DNA of 64,000 nt from Paenibacillus radicis (ex Xue et al. 2023) (lineage in GTDB: Bacteria > Bacillota > Bacilli > Paenibacillales > NBRC-103111), in the NCBI RefSeq assembly GCF_024722015.1, contig NZ_JANQBD010000002.1, positions 310,001-374,000 on the forward strand. Direction: 5' to 3'. The notes under the pieces were generated by a model. It was given only the letters and a program-made list of their open reading frames with translations, was not told the DNA's origin and did no database searches. The position numbers and the translations under genes were made by a program. Below are positions 26,190 to 34,459 of this stretch, piece after piece (position 1 is the first letter of the stretch; the number at the start of each line of letters is the position of its first letter).

Positions 26190-26265
26190 AGGTCGAACAC
26201 CTCTAATCAGTTATTACTAACATTTTTCGAAACGGAATATTCCACAGCCTATACTGCTGTTCCTA

Positions 26266-26985
26266 TTAACAAAGGAACAACCTTCCCCATTTCTCGGCCA
26301 GTGGTCCCGGATTGATCCCCAATTTGTGCAGCGAATGCCAAAGCGTGGCAGAAACTGAATCGATCACCGGGATGTTGTATTTAAACTCGATATCTTTGAC
26401 GAAGGATGCCGCATTAAAGTTGGTACATACAACCGTCACAACCTCTACGGCAGTTTCACTTGCTGTCATTTCCAACATTTCAGCGATCGCTTGTGCAGGT
26501 ACATCAGCAAAATCCTTATTGACGCTAATTCCACATCCATGATCCACAGGGCATTTGTACCCCATCGCGAGGTAATTTTGCCGTATTTTTGCGTTGACAT
26601 CCTGCGTGTATGGCGTAACAAGTCCAATAGAGCTTACACCCAGTGCCTGAAAAGCCTCGGTAATCGCGAACACGGATGTAGTCGCCGGAATTCCTAAAGC
26701 CTCTTCGATGCTCTCGCACAGTTTTCGGTCCTTCTCTAAACCTAACCAACTGGCGGAAGTTCCATTCCAGACGATTAAATCAACTCCAGCATCTGCGAGT
26801 AAAGAAGCCGCATTCAACATGGATTCATCTTGAAATTGGCTGTCGGACTTTTCAGTTAGTGTTATTTCGCGAACCGTAAACCGTGAAAAATGAGCGCTTA
26901 CCCCAGGCATATCTGCTAATATTTTATAGGTAACCGGCTCCAGCACTGTATTCGAAGACGGAGTCAACATTCCAATTTTGGGCAT
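26266..26985 (-). CDS. Arylmalonate decarboxylase / maleate isomerase-family enzyme
   Basis: 239 residues of the Asp/Glu racemase superfamily. GMLTPSSNTVLEP at the N-terminus is the classic substrate-carboxylate loop of maleate isomerases. Racemases and maleate isomerases use two cysteines; here the first position is Gly75 in WNGTSASW, while the second is Cys187 in VVCTNFNA. That one-cysteine arrangement, at nearly the same residue numbers, is that of arylmalonate decarboxylase (Gly74/Cys188). So decarboxylation or isomerisation of a small dicarboxylate is likely; which one cannot be settled by eye. It sits in the operon 24 bases after the RidA fusion. Start ATG 26985 follows GGGAGAAT. Confidence 0.85.
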   Translation of the reverse strand: MPKIGMLTPSSNTVLEPVTYKILADMPGVSAHFSRFTVREITLTEKSDSQFQDESMLNAASLLADAGVDLIVWNGTSASWLGLEKDRKLCESIEEALGIPATTSVFAITEAFQALGVSSIGLVTPYTQDVNAKIRQNYLAMGYKCPVDHGCGISVNKDFADVPAQAIAEMLEMTASETAVEVVTVVCTNFNAASFVKDIEFKYNIPVIDSVSATLWHSLHKLGINPGPLAEKWGRLFLC

Positions 26986-27009
26986 AGCTTATTCTCCCAA
27001 CATCCTTAT

Positions 27010-28371
27010 TCAAGATGCTTCCTTCGGATCATAGATAACAAAATCAACCAAAATACCGCATCCCGGCACCCACAATCCACGATTAATCTCCACAACCGAA
27101 ACTGCGGGTCTATGATTGCCTCCAAACATCTCTCCCCATGCTTCCATAGCACCCGCGTACAAATTTAAGTCGCTAAAATAGAGATTAGCCTTGACCGTTT
27201 GGCCGATTGCAACACCGGCAGCATCACATATGCGGCGGGCTTTCATCAGGATGTATTCCATTTGTTTTTTACCTGACAAGCCAAAATAAGGCAGCCCAGG
27301 CAGCAAAGAGGCTTCTATTGCAAGACCGTTCTCCGCTGTAGCCATCAGTCCACTAATATAAATCAAATCTTCAGCACGCATAGCTGCTGACTCATGGCTT
27401 TTCGGTATCCATCCTCCACGTATAGCTTTACGAAGATGTTTGGCTTCCGGAATGAGCAGATCCAATGAAATCTCCACCCGACAGCCTTTCGCTCCCAGCT
27501 CCACATTCGGTACGATCGTGCGTGACGGGGCCTCGTAAGGATCGGGGAACCATGTCTTCCATATATCCTCGAAGCCGGTGAAATCATTGGGATCAGCCAG
27601 ATACACATGAGCTTTAACCGCCATATCCAGGCTTGTTCCTGCTGCATAAGCGATGCGCTCCAGCTTGGTCAACACATACTCCGTCTGCTTGCGAATCGGC
27701 AGATCACCCCAGAATAAACCGTTCGTCCTTGCTTCCAATGCTAAGGAATGGATATTTTCTTCATTCTCCGCTTTACCCCAGTTGCCCTTCCAATCAGTAG
27801 CCAGATCACCGGACAAAAATACCCAGTTGCCCAATCTCACTCCTTCAGCAAATCCTGGGCCCGGCTTCGGCACATCAGGCGCCGATATCAGCTCAGGGAG
27901 CTGTCCATTAATTGCAACAATTGCCGTAAAATCCGCTTCTACAAGCGTGCCTTCAACGAGTAATTCGCTGATACCGATCCCCGTACTTGGCGGACTCAAT
28001 GTTTCAAAATAGCGATTTTTACGTTCAACATAACGTTTGTTGTTGACTGTTAGATCGCCTGTTTGGTAGCCCGGCTTTTTCATATCGGTCACATACCACT
28101 GATTCACCCTCACAACTTGTTCCGACCGTGCACCAGCAGCTTCGATAATTTGTTCTGCCCGTCTGTACAGGTAATCCGCTTGCCTTGCTATCGGATCCGT
28201 ATAATAGGGAAACGAAGGATGAACCTTTGCTTCTTCTGCAAGCCCCGATGTTAAATCCGATGCAGATTGAGCGGATACAAACAACCATTTACCCGCTCGC
28301 ACTGCAGGACTGTAAGGAATATTAGGACGCGGCATTCCCTCCGGCCATATTTCTTCAATTGTCGATTTCAT
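27010..28371 (-). CDS. Triple RidA/YjgF-domain fusion protein
   Basis: 453 residues made of three RidA-like modules at about 10-155, 168-308 and 318-447. Each has the family's start (e.g. YSPAVRAGKWLFVSAQ, FAEGVRLGNWVFLSGDL, MRAEDLIYISGLM) and VK(A/V)xxYxxD mid-section. RidA proteins hydrolyse reactive enamines/imines and work as homotrimers with active sites between subunits; three modules in one chain could form the trimer alone. The key arginine of RidA is kept only in module 2 (Arg284, with Glu300); modules 1 and 3 have Thr and Val there. Its ATG overlaps the upstream stop as ATGA (28368-28371), so it is translationally coupled. Confidence 0.9.
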   Translation of the reverse strand: MKSTIEEIWPEGMPRPNIPYSPAVRAGKWLFVSAQSASDLTSGLAEEAKVHPSFPYYTDPIARQADYLYRRAEQIIEAAGARSEQVVRVNQWYVTDMKKPGYQTGDLTVNNKRYVERKNRYFETLSPPSTGIGISELLVEGTLVEADFTAIVAINGQLPELISAPDVPKPGPGFAEGVRLGNWVFLSGDLATDWKGNWGKAENEENIHSLALEARTNGLFWGDLPIRKQTEYVLTKLERIAYAAGTSLDMAVKAHVYLADPNDFTGFEDIWKTWFPDPYEAPSRTIVPNVELGAKGCRVEISLDLLIPEAKHLRKAIRGGWIPKSHESAAMRAEDLIYISGLMATAENGLAIEASLLPGLPYFGLSGKKQMEYILMKARRICDAAGVAIGQTVKANLYFSDLNLYAGAMEAWGEMFGGNHRPAVSVVEINRGLWVPGCGILVDFVIYDPKEAS

Positions 28372-29207
28372 ATTTTCTTGTCTCCTTCCACAAAACGAAG
28401 CAGCTCATCAACAAAAAGCTTGGGATCTTCCTTGAAAATTTCATGACCGATTCCCGGAATTCGTTTCGTAAGAACCACAGGATTCATTCGTCTCAATTCG
28501 TCAAGCTCTTCATCTGTAATGAGTGGCGAGAGACCCGCTGCCAGAAGCAGCGTCCGGCTTCGGATCAGGCGATAGTAGCTATGAAACGGTTCATAAATTA
28601 TAGAATTATAGGACTGTTCGATCGACTGCAGCGAGCATAGCTTCAACTCTTCCGCTTTTACTCCGGTATCCAATCTAGTATTTGCATAAAATGTGGCGAA
28701 TTCCTCCATGTTCCCTTTCTCTAACGCCACCTTCGGCCCTGTAAAACGGCTTAACGGCATAGGAAATTCCCGTCTGCCAGGACCACTGATTGGCGGATCT
28801 ATCAGAATAAGAGTACCAACAAGCTCCGGGTACTGCGCGGCAAATGCGGCAGCAATTCGCCCGCTTAGCGAATGCCCTACTAATATGGGTGAACCTGAAA
28901 ATCCGGAGAACAGGTTCCACACCGACAACAGATCAGCCATATAATCCTGAATCCAATAACCCGATTCCGGTTTGAAGGACTCACCTCTGCCTCGCAAGTC
29001 CATCGACAACGCATAATAAGATGCAGGGAGAAGCTTCATGACCGGTACAAAAGATCGTGCATACTCAGTAATCCCATGCATGAATAAAACGGGTCTTCCT
29101 GCCTCATTTCCGCTACCTATCAGATGTATATCGCCCTCGCGTGTTTTCACCATTATATCAATGAAGCGGTTCGCATCATCCGAGCTGCTTTTCTGTAGTT
29201 CCGGCAT
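28368..29207 (-). CDS. Alpha/beta hydrolase similar to N-formylmaleamate deformylase (NicD)
   Basis: About 279 residues. Nucleophile elbow GHSLSG (Ser113), oxyanion loop MHGITEY, acid residue region LILIDPPISGPGRREFP (Asp137) and a C-terminal GIGHEIF providing the histidine. The IDPPISGPGRR stretch and the LRGRGES motif resemble NicD, which removes formate from N-formylmaleamate in nicotinate degradation; this is recognition by eye. ATG 29207 is chosen because GGAGGAGC precedes it; it lies 32 bases inside the end of the Rieske gene, indicating translational coupling. An ATG at 29225 is possible. Confidence 0.85.
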   Translation of the reverse strand: MPELQKSSSDDANRFIDIMVKTREGDIHLIGSGNEAGRPVLFMHGITEYARSFVPVMKLLPASYYALSMDLRGRGESFKPESGYWIQDYMADLLSVWNLFSGFSGSPILVGHSLSGRIAAAFAAQYPELVGTLILIDPPISGPGRREFPMPLSRFTGPKVALEKGNMEEFATFYANTRLDTGVKAEELKLCSLQSIEQSYNSIIYEPFHSYYRLIRSRTLLLAAGLSPLITDEELDELRRMNPVVLTKRIPGIGHEIFKEDPKLFVDELLRFVEGDKKI

Positions 29208-30411
29208 GACCAAGCTCCTCCACACTCTCTCCCAATTCGTTCAAATACGATCGGTACCGTTTGGCTAACCATTTGTTTAGTTGTGGCAGCGTACGCTCTA
29301 ATTCCGCATAACGCCCGCGGCTGGACAGCCGAGCATACATGCCTCTTTGAATCGAAGCATTGGCCGATAAATCCTGCTCGTTAATTTCCATGACACTGTC
29401 GTTAGCTAGCTGATAACGCTCTTCAAAGTCCGGCAGTGCCAATGTATCCGGAGGATAACATAATCCGGCACGAAACTCGATCTCACCCGCAGCTTGTGGC
29501 AAAATAATGTTCCAGAACATTTGATCCGGCAGCAGCCCTAGTGTCAACATCGGAGGGATCGCAGCAATAGTCATCCGTTTTCGCTGTTCCAGTGATAGTC
29601 CTTGTATAATTGGAAATATAGCATTCTGGTCTGATGAGAAGCCCGCACCTTCGTGCAGAAAACCGGTAGGATGCATAACCTGTCCATCATCTTCATCAAA
29701 CTCGATAAATCCTGCAAGCTTACCCGGAGCAAAATCATGCGGTCCATTATGCAAATAGCTGGTATGATAAGGCTCCAATGAGCTTTCGATCATGATTTTC
29801 CAATTCCATTTACAGCTTTCTATATTAACCATCGGCATCGTCAGCATTTCATGGACTCGATAATTATTCATTTCTTCATCGAGTTTTTGTAAAGTTGGCG
29901 CCAAAGGTTCAGCATTCGGATCGAAATGGCAGAAAATAAAACCATTCCAAATTTCCGTTTTTAATCGCGGAAGACTGTGATCATGCCGCAAAATATCGAA
30001 TGGCTCAATCCTGATCATTTCCGGCGCTTGAATCAGTGCTCCTTCATGATTATAGGTCCACCAATGAAGCGGACATCGAAAATGCTTGCAGTTTCCGCTA
30101 CCTTCCGCCACAAGATGGCCCCGGTGCTGACAAACCGCGGAGAATACATAGACTTGGCCAGCTTCGTTTCGAGTAACAATTAGCGGATCATCGTGGATTG
30201 TAATTGTAAAATAATCACCTGCATTCGGAATTTGCTCCTGCCTACCCACACATAACCAATTACGATAGAAGATGGCTTCTTTTTCAAAATGGTAAAATTC
30301 ATCGGAGGTGTAGCATTCGGCGGGAAGTGAGCGAGCTTCTTTCGTTTCAAGCAATGAGGGGGCTAGCTGTTTGAGGATATTAAGCACTTCATTTGTAGGT
30401 TTGGATGTCAT
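29176..30411 (-). CDS. Rieske-type aromatic ring-hydroxylating oxygenase, alpha subunit
   Basis: 411 residues. The Rieske [2Fe-2S] motif CQHRGH…CPLHW uses Cys94, His96, Cys113 and His116. The catalytic domain has NWKIMIESSLEPYHTSYLH, providing the iron-binding His216 and His221 and the bridging acidic residue. Such oxygenases hydroxylate or demethylate aromatic and N-heterocyclic compounds using electrons from a reductase/ferredoxin; no reductase or ferredoxin is encoded nearby, so it must borrow one. Start ATG 30411 follows GGAGGGATT. It follows the amidohydrolase by 28 bases and overlaps the NicD-like gene. Confidence 0.93.
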   Translation of the reverse strand: MTSKPTNEVLNILKQLAPSLLETKEARSLPAECYTSDEFYHFEKEAIFYRNWLCVGRQEQIPNAGDYFTITIHDDPLIVTRNEAGQVYVFSAVCQHRGHLVAEGSGNCKHFRCPLHWWTYNHEGALIQAPEMIRIEPFDILRHDHSLPRLKTEIWNGFIFCHFDPNAEPLAPTLQKLDEEMNNYRVHEMLTMPMVNIESCKWNWKIMIESSLEPYHTSYLHNGPHDFAPGKLAGFIEFDEDDGQVMHPTGFLHEGAGFSSDQNAIFPIIQGLSLEQRKRMTIAAIPPMLTLGLLPDQMFWNIILPQAAGEIEFRAGLCYPPDTLALPDFEERYQLANDSVMEINEQDLSANASIQRGMYARLSSRGRYAELERTLPQLNKWLAKRYRSYLNELGESVEELGHAGTTEKQLG

Positions 30412-30439
30412 AATAATCCCTCCGTATGTTTATTTGATG

Positions 30440-31804
30440 TTATACCGTTTCCCCTTGAAACCTGTACATTTCAGGTATGTAGGCTTCCCTGCGGGCAAGC
30501 AGCTGTTCAGCGGCCTGTTGGCCCTGCTCCCTTACTTCTTCCTCATCAACGGTAATCAGCTTACGGTTTTCCATTATCAGCTTGCCGTCAACTATTACGT
30601 TGCGGACATCGCTCCCCTGTGCGGAATAAACGAGATTGCTTACGATATTATTGTAGGCTTCGGTGAGAACCGGTGTCAGATGCAGCTTGCGGAAATCAAT
30701 CGTAATCATATCCGCTTTTTTACCAACCTCAATTGAACCAATTTCCCTATCCAAACCTAGTGCCTTTGCACCTTCGATAGTTGCCATCCTCAAAACCTTC
30801 TCCGCTTTCATAACACGGGCGTCATAGGTACGAACCTTTTGCAGCAGAGGTACGAATTTCATTTCTTCCATCATATCGAGGTTATTGTTCTCTTTCACTC
30901 CATCCGTTCCAATTCCGACGGTTATCCCCCGTTCCTGCATTTCGATAATCGGAGCGATACCGGAGGCTAGCTTCAAATTGCTGACGGGGCAATGAGCCAC
31001 AGATGTTTTCGTCTTAGATAGCAGGTCCAGCTCACTTTCCTGCATCCAGACACAGTGAGCAAGTACAGTCCGGGAACTAAGAATTCCCCTATCATAGAAC
31101 AATTCCACTGGCCATCTTCCGTATTTCTCGTGTACTTTTTGGCTCATAGCCAAAGATTCTTCCCCGTGGGTGTGAATGCCTGTATCATATTTATCTGAAA
31201 TTCTCGCAGCCTCACGGTAAGCGCCCTCGGTGCAGTAGGCAAGATGCTCCAGTCCGACCCATATATGAATGCGGTCGTTAACGCTGCCATGCCGGTCTTC
31301 GATAAGACGAATGTTATCATGGAGAGTTTCGAAATAATCATAGCCCTGACGATCCGCCACATAAGGTGCAAATACAGCACGAATGCCCGTTTCTTCAGCG
31401 GCATCCGCACACCGGTGCACGAACCGGTACATATCCAGCACGCAAGTAGTGCCTGATTTGATGCCTTCTGCGTAGCTGAGCCTTGCCGCAGCGTATGCCT
31501 CCTCCTTCTGCAGCGCCCGGTGCTTCGGATCGACATACCGGGTCAACCATTCGAATACGGGCAAATCCTCTGCTGTCCCCCTAATTAATCCCGAGTGCAT
31601 ATGGAGATTCACGAGACCCGGCATGATCACTTGACCCGATGCGTTAATATCAGGAACGCCGCGATATTTGTCCTGCAAAACCGCAGCAGGCCCTATATCG
31701 GCGATCCGTCCTTTTTCAATGAATATCGCACCGTTTACCAGCATTTCATCCTGTTGATTTAAGGTCAATACGATTCCGCCTGATATTAAATATCGGTCAT
31801 CCAT
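30440..31804 (-). CDS. Amidohydrolase-superfamily deaminase (TRZ/ATZ, MtaD-like)
   Basis: About 454 residues. Metal-binding and catalytic motifs of the family are all visible: HMHSG after a VNL strand, HTHGEE in the middle, AHCVWM, the AHCPVSNLKLASG stretch and GTDGVKENNNLDMMEE near the end. These enzymes deaminate or dechlorinate heterocycles (hydroxyatrazine, guanine, S-adenosylhomocysteine). No signal peptide. The start ATG 31804 follows GCGAGG; the frame is open to 31849 but without ribosome site. First gene of the six- or seven-gene minus-strand operon, with a sigma-A-like promoter 60 bases upstream. Substrate unknown; presumably the first or an early step of the pathway. Confidence 0.9.
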   Translation of the reverse strand: MDDRYLISGGIVLTLNQQDEMLVNGAIFIEKGRIADIGPAAVLQDKYRGVPDINASGQVIMPGLVNLHMHSGLIRGTAEDLPVFEWLTRYVDPKHRALQKEEAYAAARLSYAEGIKSGTTCVLDMYRFVHRCADAAEETGIRAVFAPYVADRQGYDYFETLHDNIRLIEDRHGSVNDRIHIWVGLEHLAYCTEGAYREAARISDKYDTGIHTHGEESLAMSQKVHEKYGRWPVELFYDRGILSSRTVLAHCVWMQESELDLLSKTKTSVAHCPVSNLKLASGIAPIIEMQERGITVGIGTDGVKENNNLDMMEEMKFVPLLQKVRTYDARVMKAEKVLRMATIEGAKALGLDREIGSIEVGKKADMITIDFRKLHLTPVLTEAYNNIVSNLVYSAQGSDVRNVIVDGKLIMENRKLITVDEEEVREQGQQAAEQLLARREAYIPEMYRFQGETV

Positions 31805-31860
31805 TTTATAACCTCGCTTTTCTACAGATATAAGCAGGTGCCCTTTCATATATGTAATAA

Positions 31861-31918
31861 ATTATAACAACATATGTTCAGTATGATAAAATAATCGAGT
31901 CACTTCAAGTGTTTTATC
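31861..31918 (-). promoter_or_regulatory. Promoter TTATCA-N17-TATAAT with inverted repeat upstream
   Basis: On the minus strand TTATCA (31889-31884) and TATAAT (31866-31861) are 17 bases apart. Overlapping the -35 box begins an interrupted dyad: GATAAAA (31885-31891) with TTTTATC (31912-31918), and inside it the palindrome CACTT-c-AAGTG (31901-31911). It could bind a pathway regulator. Confidence 0.5.
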
Positions 31919-32135
31919 GAATAATTGTTAATTTTCTGAATTCCACACTGTTTTTTCGTTATTTTTACAAAATATATGTTGTCATACATCCCATAGACCT
32001 AACACATTCAACTATAAATGATGATTCGAAATTTATTATGTTGCTGCTTAAACCGATTCACTCCTCACCACTTCTCGATTCATCGCCACGTACAAATACC
32101 TTAAGTTCATTTTGATTCTATCCCTTAACACAGCA

Positions 32136-32168
32136 AAGGCTGCCGTTTACTTTTCTTCCGGCAGCCTT
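32136..32168. terminator. Hairpin between small membrane gene and catabolic operon
   Basis: Perfect ten-base stem AAGGCTGCCG (32136-32145) with its complement (32159-32168) and a 13-base loop. It begins three bases past the stop of the 88-residue protein. The following T-run is weak on both strands, so termination efficiency is uncertain. Confidence 0.6.
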
Positions 32169-32170
32169 CA

Positions 32171-32437
32171 CTATATATAACCAATTAGTTTATTGAAGAG
32201 TATAAACTCGAGAAAAATTACAACGATACATGAAAAAATATACATCTGTAATTTAAAAGTGCTAACTTTATCCTCCCAATATTCACCTCTAAAAAATGAG
32301 ATAAAATTGGGAGTGAACGAATATCTCACGGATTCATTAAAATCATCAGAGTCATAAAAAAATAATTTATACAGAAGTTTGTATACAGGGTAATTGATAA
32401 TAAGCAAAATAATGACGATTAGAATTTCCCAATCCAT
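32171..32437 (-). CDS. Small membrane protein, 88 residues
   Basis: An 88-residue protein with an N-terminal hydrophobic helix (ILIVIILLIINYPVY), a charged middle (YDSDDFNESVRYSFTPNFIS), and a C-terminal helix (YIFSCIVVIFLEFILF). Both ends probably cross the membrane. I do not recognise a family. The GGAGGTG site seven bases before ATG 32437 and the hairpin after the stop support it as a real gene. Transcribed alone. Confidence 0.7.
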   Translation of the reverse strand: MDWEILIVIILLIINYPVYKLLYKLFFYDSDDFNESVRYSFTPNFISFFRGEYWEDKVSTFKLQMYIFSCIVVIFLEFILFNKLIGYI

Positions 32438-32621
32438 CCCTACACCTCCAAATCTATATATAATAGGATACGATTGTTAAATCGTTAAAGTTGCAGCAGC
32501 TGCACATAAAATGGATCAATTATAATGAACTTAACTTGCTGACATTGAAGATAGTTCTTAATTTTACAAAGTTATGAATAAGGTAATACTATTATAATAA
32601 TACCAATACGGGAGGATTGTT

Positions 32622-33221
32622 GTGGAGAAACACTTGGATTTGCTACTGAGTCAATACGGCTACATAGGTATATTTTTAGCATTGGCACTCGGTGTTGTCG
32701 GACTACCCATTCCAGACGAATTATTGCTAACCTTTATTGGTAATAAAGTGGCACAAGGGAAGCTGGTTTTACTATTTGCATTAGGAAGCGCATTTTTGGG
32801 TGGAATCACAGGAATTACATTAAGTTATTTCATTGGACAGAAACTCGGTCTTCCCCTATTAATAAAGTATGGGCGAAAAATACATATTACTGCTGAACGC
32901 ATAGAAAAGACACAACACAAAATGAACAAGTACGGCAGCATGCTATTAGTGTTTGGATATTTCGTACCTGGTCTCCGGCATATTATAGCTATAACCGCTG
33001 GTACTTCCAATATGAATTATCGGAAATTTGCATTATTTTCATATACGGGAGCACTGCTGTGGTGTGCATTTTTTATATTCATCGGACGCGGATTCGGTGA
33101 GAAATGGCATATAATAAGAAACTATATATTCCTTTATCGCGTGTATCTTCCACCGCTCATATTTATTTCAATAGTTGTTATTTTGATATATTTTGTTTAC
33201 TTCAAAAAGCCAAAACAGTAA
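32622..33221 (+). CDS. DedA-family membrane protein
   Basis: 199 residues with the DedA/SNARE-associated pattern: FLALALGVVGLPIPDELLL (substrate re-entrant loop with its conserved acidic residue), GGITGITLSYFIGQKLG, the F/G-x-R-F-x-PG-x-R motif as FGYFVPGLRHIIAITAG, and several transmembrane helices. DedA proteins are thought to move phospholipids or undecaprenyl phosphate across the membrane and support envelope integrity. Start is GTG 32622 seven bases after GGGAGG. TATAAT at 32590-32600 may be its promoter. Single gene. Confidence 0.92.
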   Translation: MEKHLDLLLSQYGYIGIFLALALGVVGLPIPDELLLTFIGNKVAQGKLVLLFALGSAFLGGITGITLSYFIGQKLGLPLLIKYGRKIHITAERIEKTQHKMNKYGSMLLVFGYFVPGLRHIIAITAGTSNMNYRKFALFSYTGALLWCAFFIFIGRGFGEKWHIIRNYIFLYRVYLPPLIFISIVVILIYFVYFKKPKQ

Positions 33222-33244
33222 CTTTAATCGTTTATTACACGCAA

Positions 33245-33285
33245 AGGGGCATTTCCCAAGTGAGAAATCACTCGGGAATGCCCCT
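33245..33285. terminator. Bidirectional terminator hairpin
   Basis: A long stem (33245-33262 with 33269-33285, one bulge and one G-U) separates the convergent DedA and aldo/keto-reductase genes. It is GC-rich at the base (AGGGGCAT) and flanked by short A/T runs on both sides. Confidence 0.75.
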
Positions 33286-33307
33286 ATTTGCTGGTGGCCG
33301 TCAGCTA

Positions 33308-34258
33308 TTAGCTAGCGGCAATTGCGCGAATTTCTATCAATGTTGCCTCGTCTAACGTAACATCGATTGCAGGCAAAACACTCGTAATATGGCTAGGCTT
33401 ACGCACCCCAACAATTGCACTGGTTAGCGCCGGATGCGCTAATACATAAGCAATGGCTAGCTGCGGCATTGTAATATTAAATCTCGCGGCTATTTCCTTA
33501 AGCTTCTCGACCCGGTCCACGTTCTTTCTTAGGCCTTCACCAGTATGCGCAGCGTTACGGGAACGCCAATCGCCTTCATCAAATTTGGTGTCATACGTAT
33601 AGTTACCTGAAAGCAATCCTGAGGTTAAGGAGCTATACCCGACTACGCCGATGCCTTTCTCAAGGCAATATGGCAGCAATTCCTTCTCAATAGCAGGTCT
33701 TAGAATCGAATAAGGAGGCTGCAGGGAATCCACATGCCTAACAGTAAGCGATTGCTCAAGTAAAGGAATGTTATAGTTGCTTACCCCGACATAACGCACT
33801 TTTCCATCTTGCACCAGCTTGTCCATCGCACGCATCGTTTCTTCCGCAGGAGCATTCTGATCAGTATCCGGCCAATGCATTTGGTACAAATCGATATAAT
33901 CTGTGCCCAGACGGCGCAATGATGCTTCAGCTTCACGGATAACGGAGTCGAAAGTTCCGTTCTTGGATACCTGCTTCTCATCATTCCAAACCAAGCCGCA
34001 TTTTGTCGCCAGAACAACCTTGTCCCGATCACCCTTCAATGCTTTGCCGATAATTTCTTCTGAATGGCCCAGGCCATATACTGCTGCGGTATCGTAAAAA
34101 GTGATGCCAGCATCAAGTGCAGCTCGAACGCTGTCCAGTGACAACTGATCGTCTTGCTCGCCCCAAGCGCTAGCCCAGCCTCCCCCGCCGATCGCCCATG
34201 ATCCGAAGCCGATAACGGATAGCTCAGGGCCGTTTTTTCCAAGTTTACGATATTTCAT
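33308..34258 (-). CDS. Aldo/keto reductase
   Basis: About 316 residues of the AKR superfamily (TIM barrel). The catalytic tetrad can be traced: Asp and Tyr in FYDTAAVYGLGHSEE, Lys in VVLATKCGLVW and His in LYQMHWPD. The C-terminal NADPH-binding region contains AIVGVRKPSHI. Reduces aldehydes or ketones with NADPH in the cytoplasm; substrate unknown, possibly in electrophile detoxification. ATG 34258 is preceded by AAAGGAG; the frame upstream to 34303 has no ribosome site. Confidence 0.92.
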   Translation of the reverse strand: MKYRKLGKNGPELSVIGFGSWAIGGGGWASAWGEQDDQLSLDSVRAALDAGITFYDTAAVYGLGHSEEIIGKALKGDRDKVVLATKCGLVWNDEKQVSKNGTFDSVIREAEASLRRLGTDYIDLYQMHWPDTDQNAPAEETMRAMDKLVQDGKVRYVGVSNYNIPLLEQSLTVRHVDSLQPPYSILRPAIEKELLPYCLEKGIGVVGYSSLTSGLLSGNYTYDTKFDEGDWRSRNAAHTGEGLRKNVDRVEKLKEIAARFNITMPQLAIAYVLAHPALTSAIVGVRKPSHITSVLPAIDVTLDEATLIEIRAIAAS

Positions 34259-34292
34259 AAATATAACCACTCCTTTATTAATGAACATTTTA

Positions 34293-34358
34293 ATTATAAT
34301 CAATCTTAACGAGGTTGGTAAGAACTGTAATTCAGTTCACTTAGTTACCTTTAGGTAA
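34293..34358 (-). promoter_or_regulatory. Promoter and upstream palindrome of the aldo/keto reductase gene
   Basis: On the minus strand TTACCA (34321-34316), 17 bases, then TATAAT (34298-34293) make a good sigma-A promoter. Upstream is the dyad TTACCT-tt-AGGTAA (34345-34358), a geometry seen for MerR/HxlR-type activator sites. Confidence 0.5.
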
Positions 34359-34459
34359 ATAGCTGCAAAAACGGCAATAGAGTTGGATCGCGCAATTGAA
34401 GCCGTGAAATTGTTTTAACTATGATTTGTCATCAATTGAAAAAAAAGATCAGATGTAGT

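Larger units (their letters stand above)
31805..32170. other. Promoter region and spacer between operon and small membrane gene
   Basis: A 366-base AT-rich gap without gene. It contains the promoter of the amidohydrolase operon with an inverted repeat upstream (31861-31918) and a hairpin after the 88-residue membrane protein (32136-32168). A plus-strand frame at 31909-32115 has neither ribosome site nor recognisable product. Confidence 0.5.
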
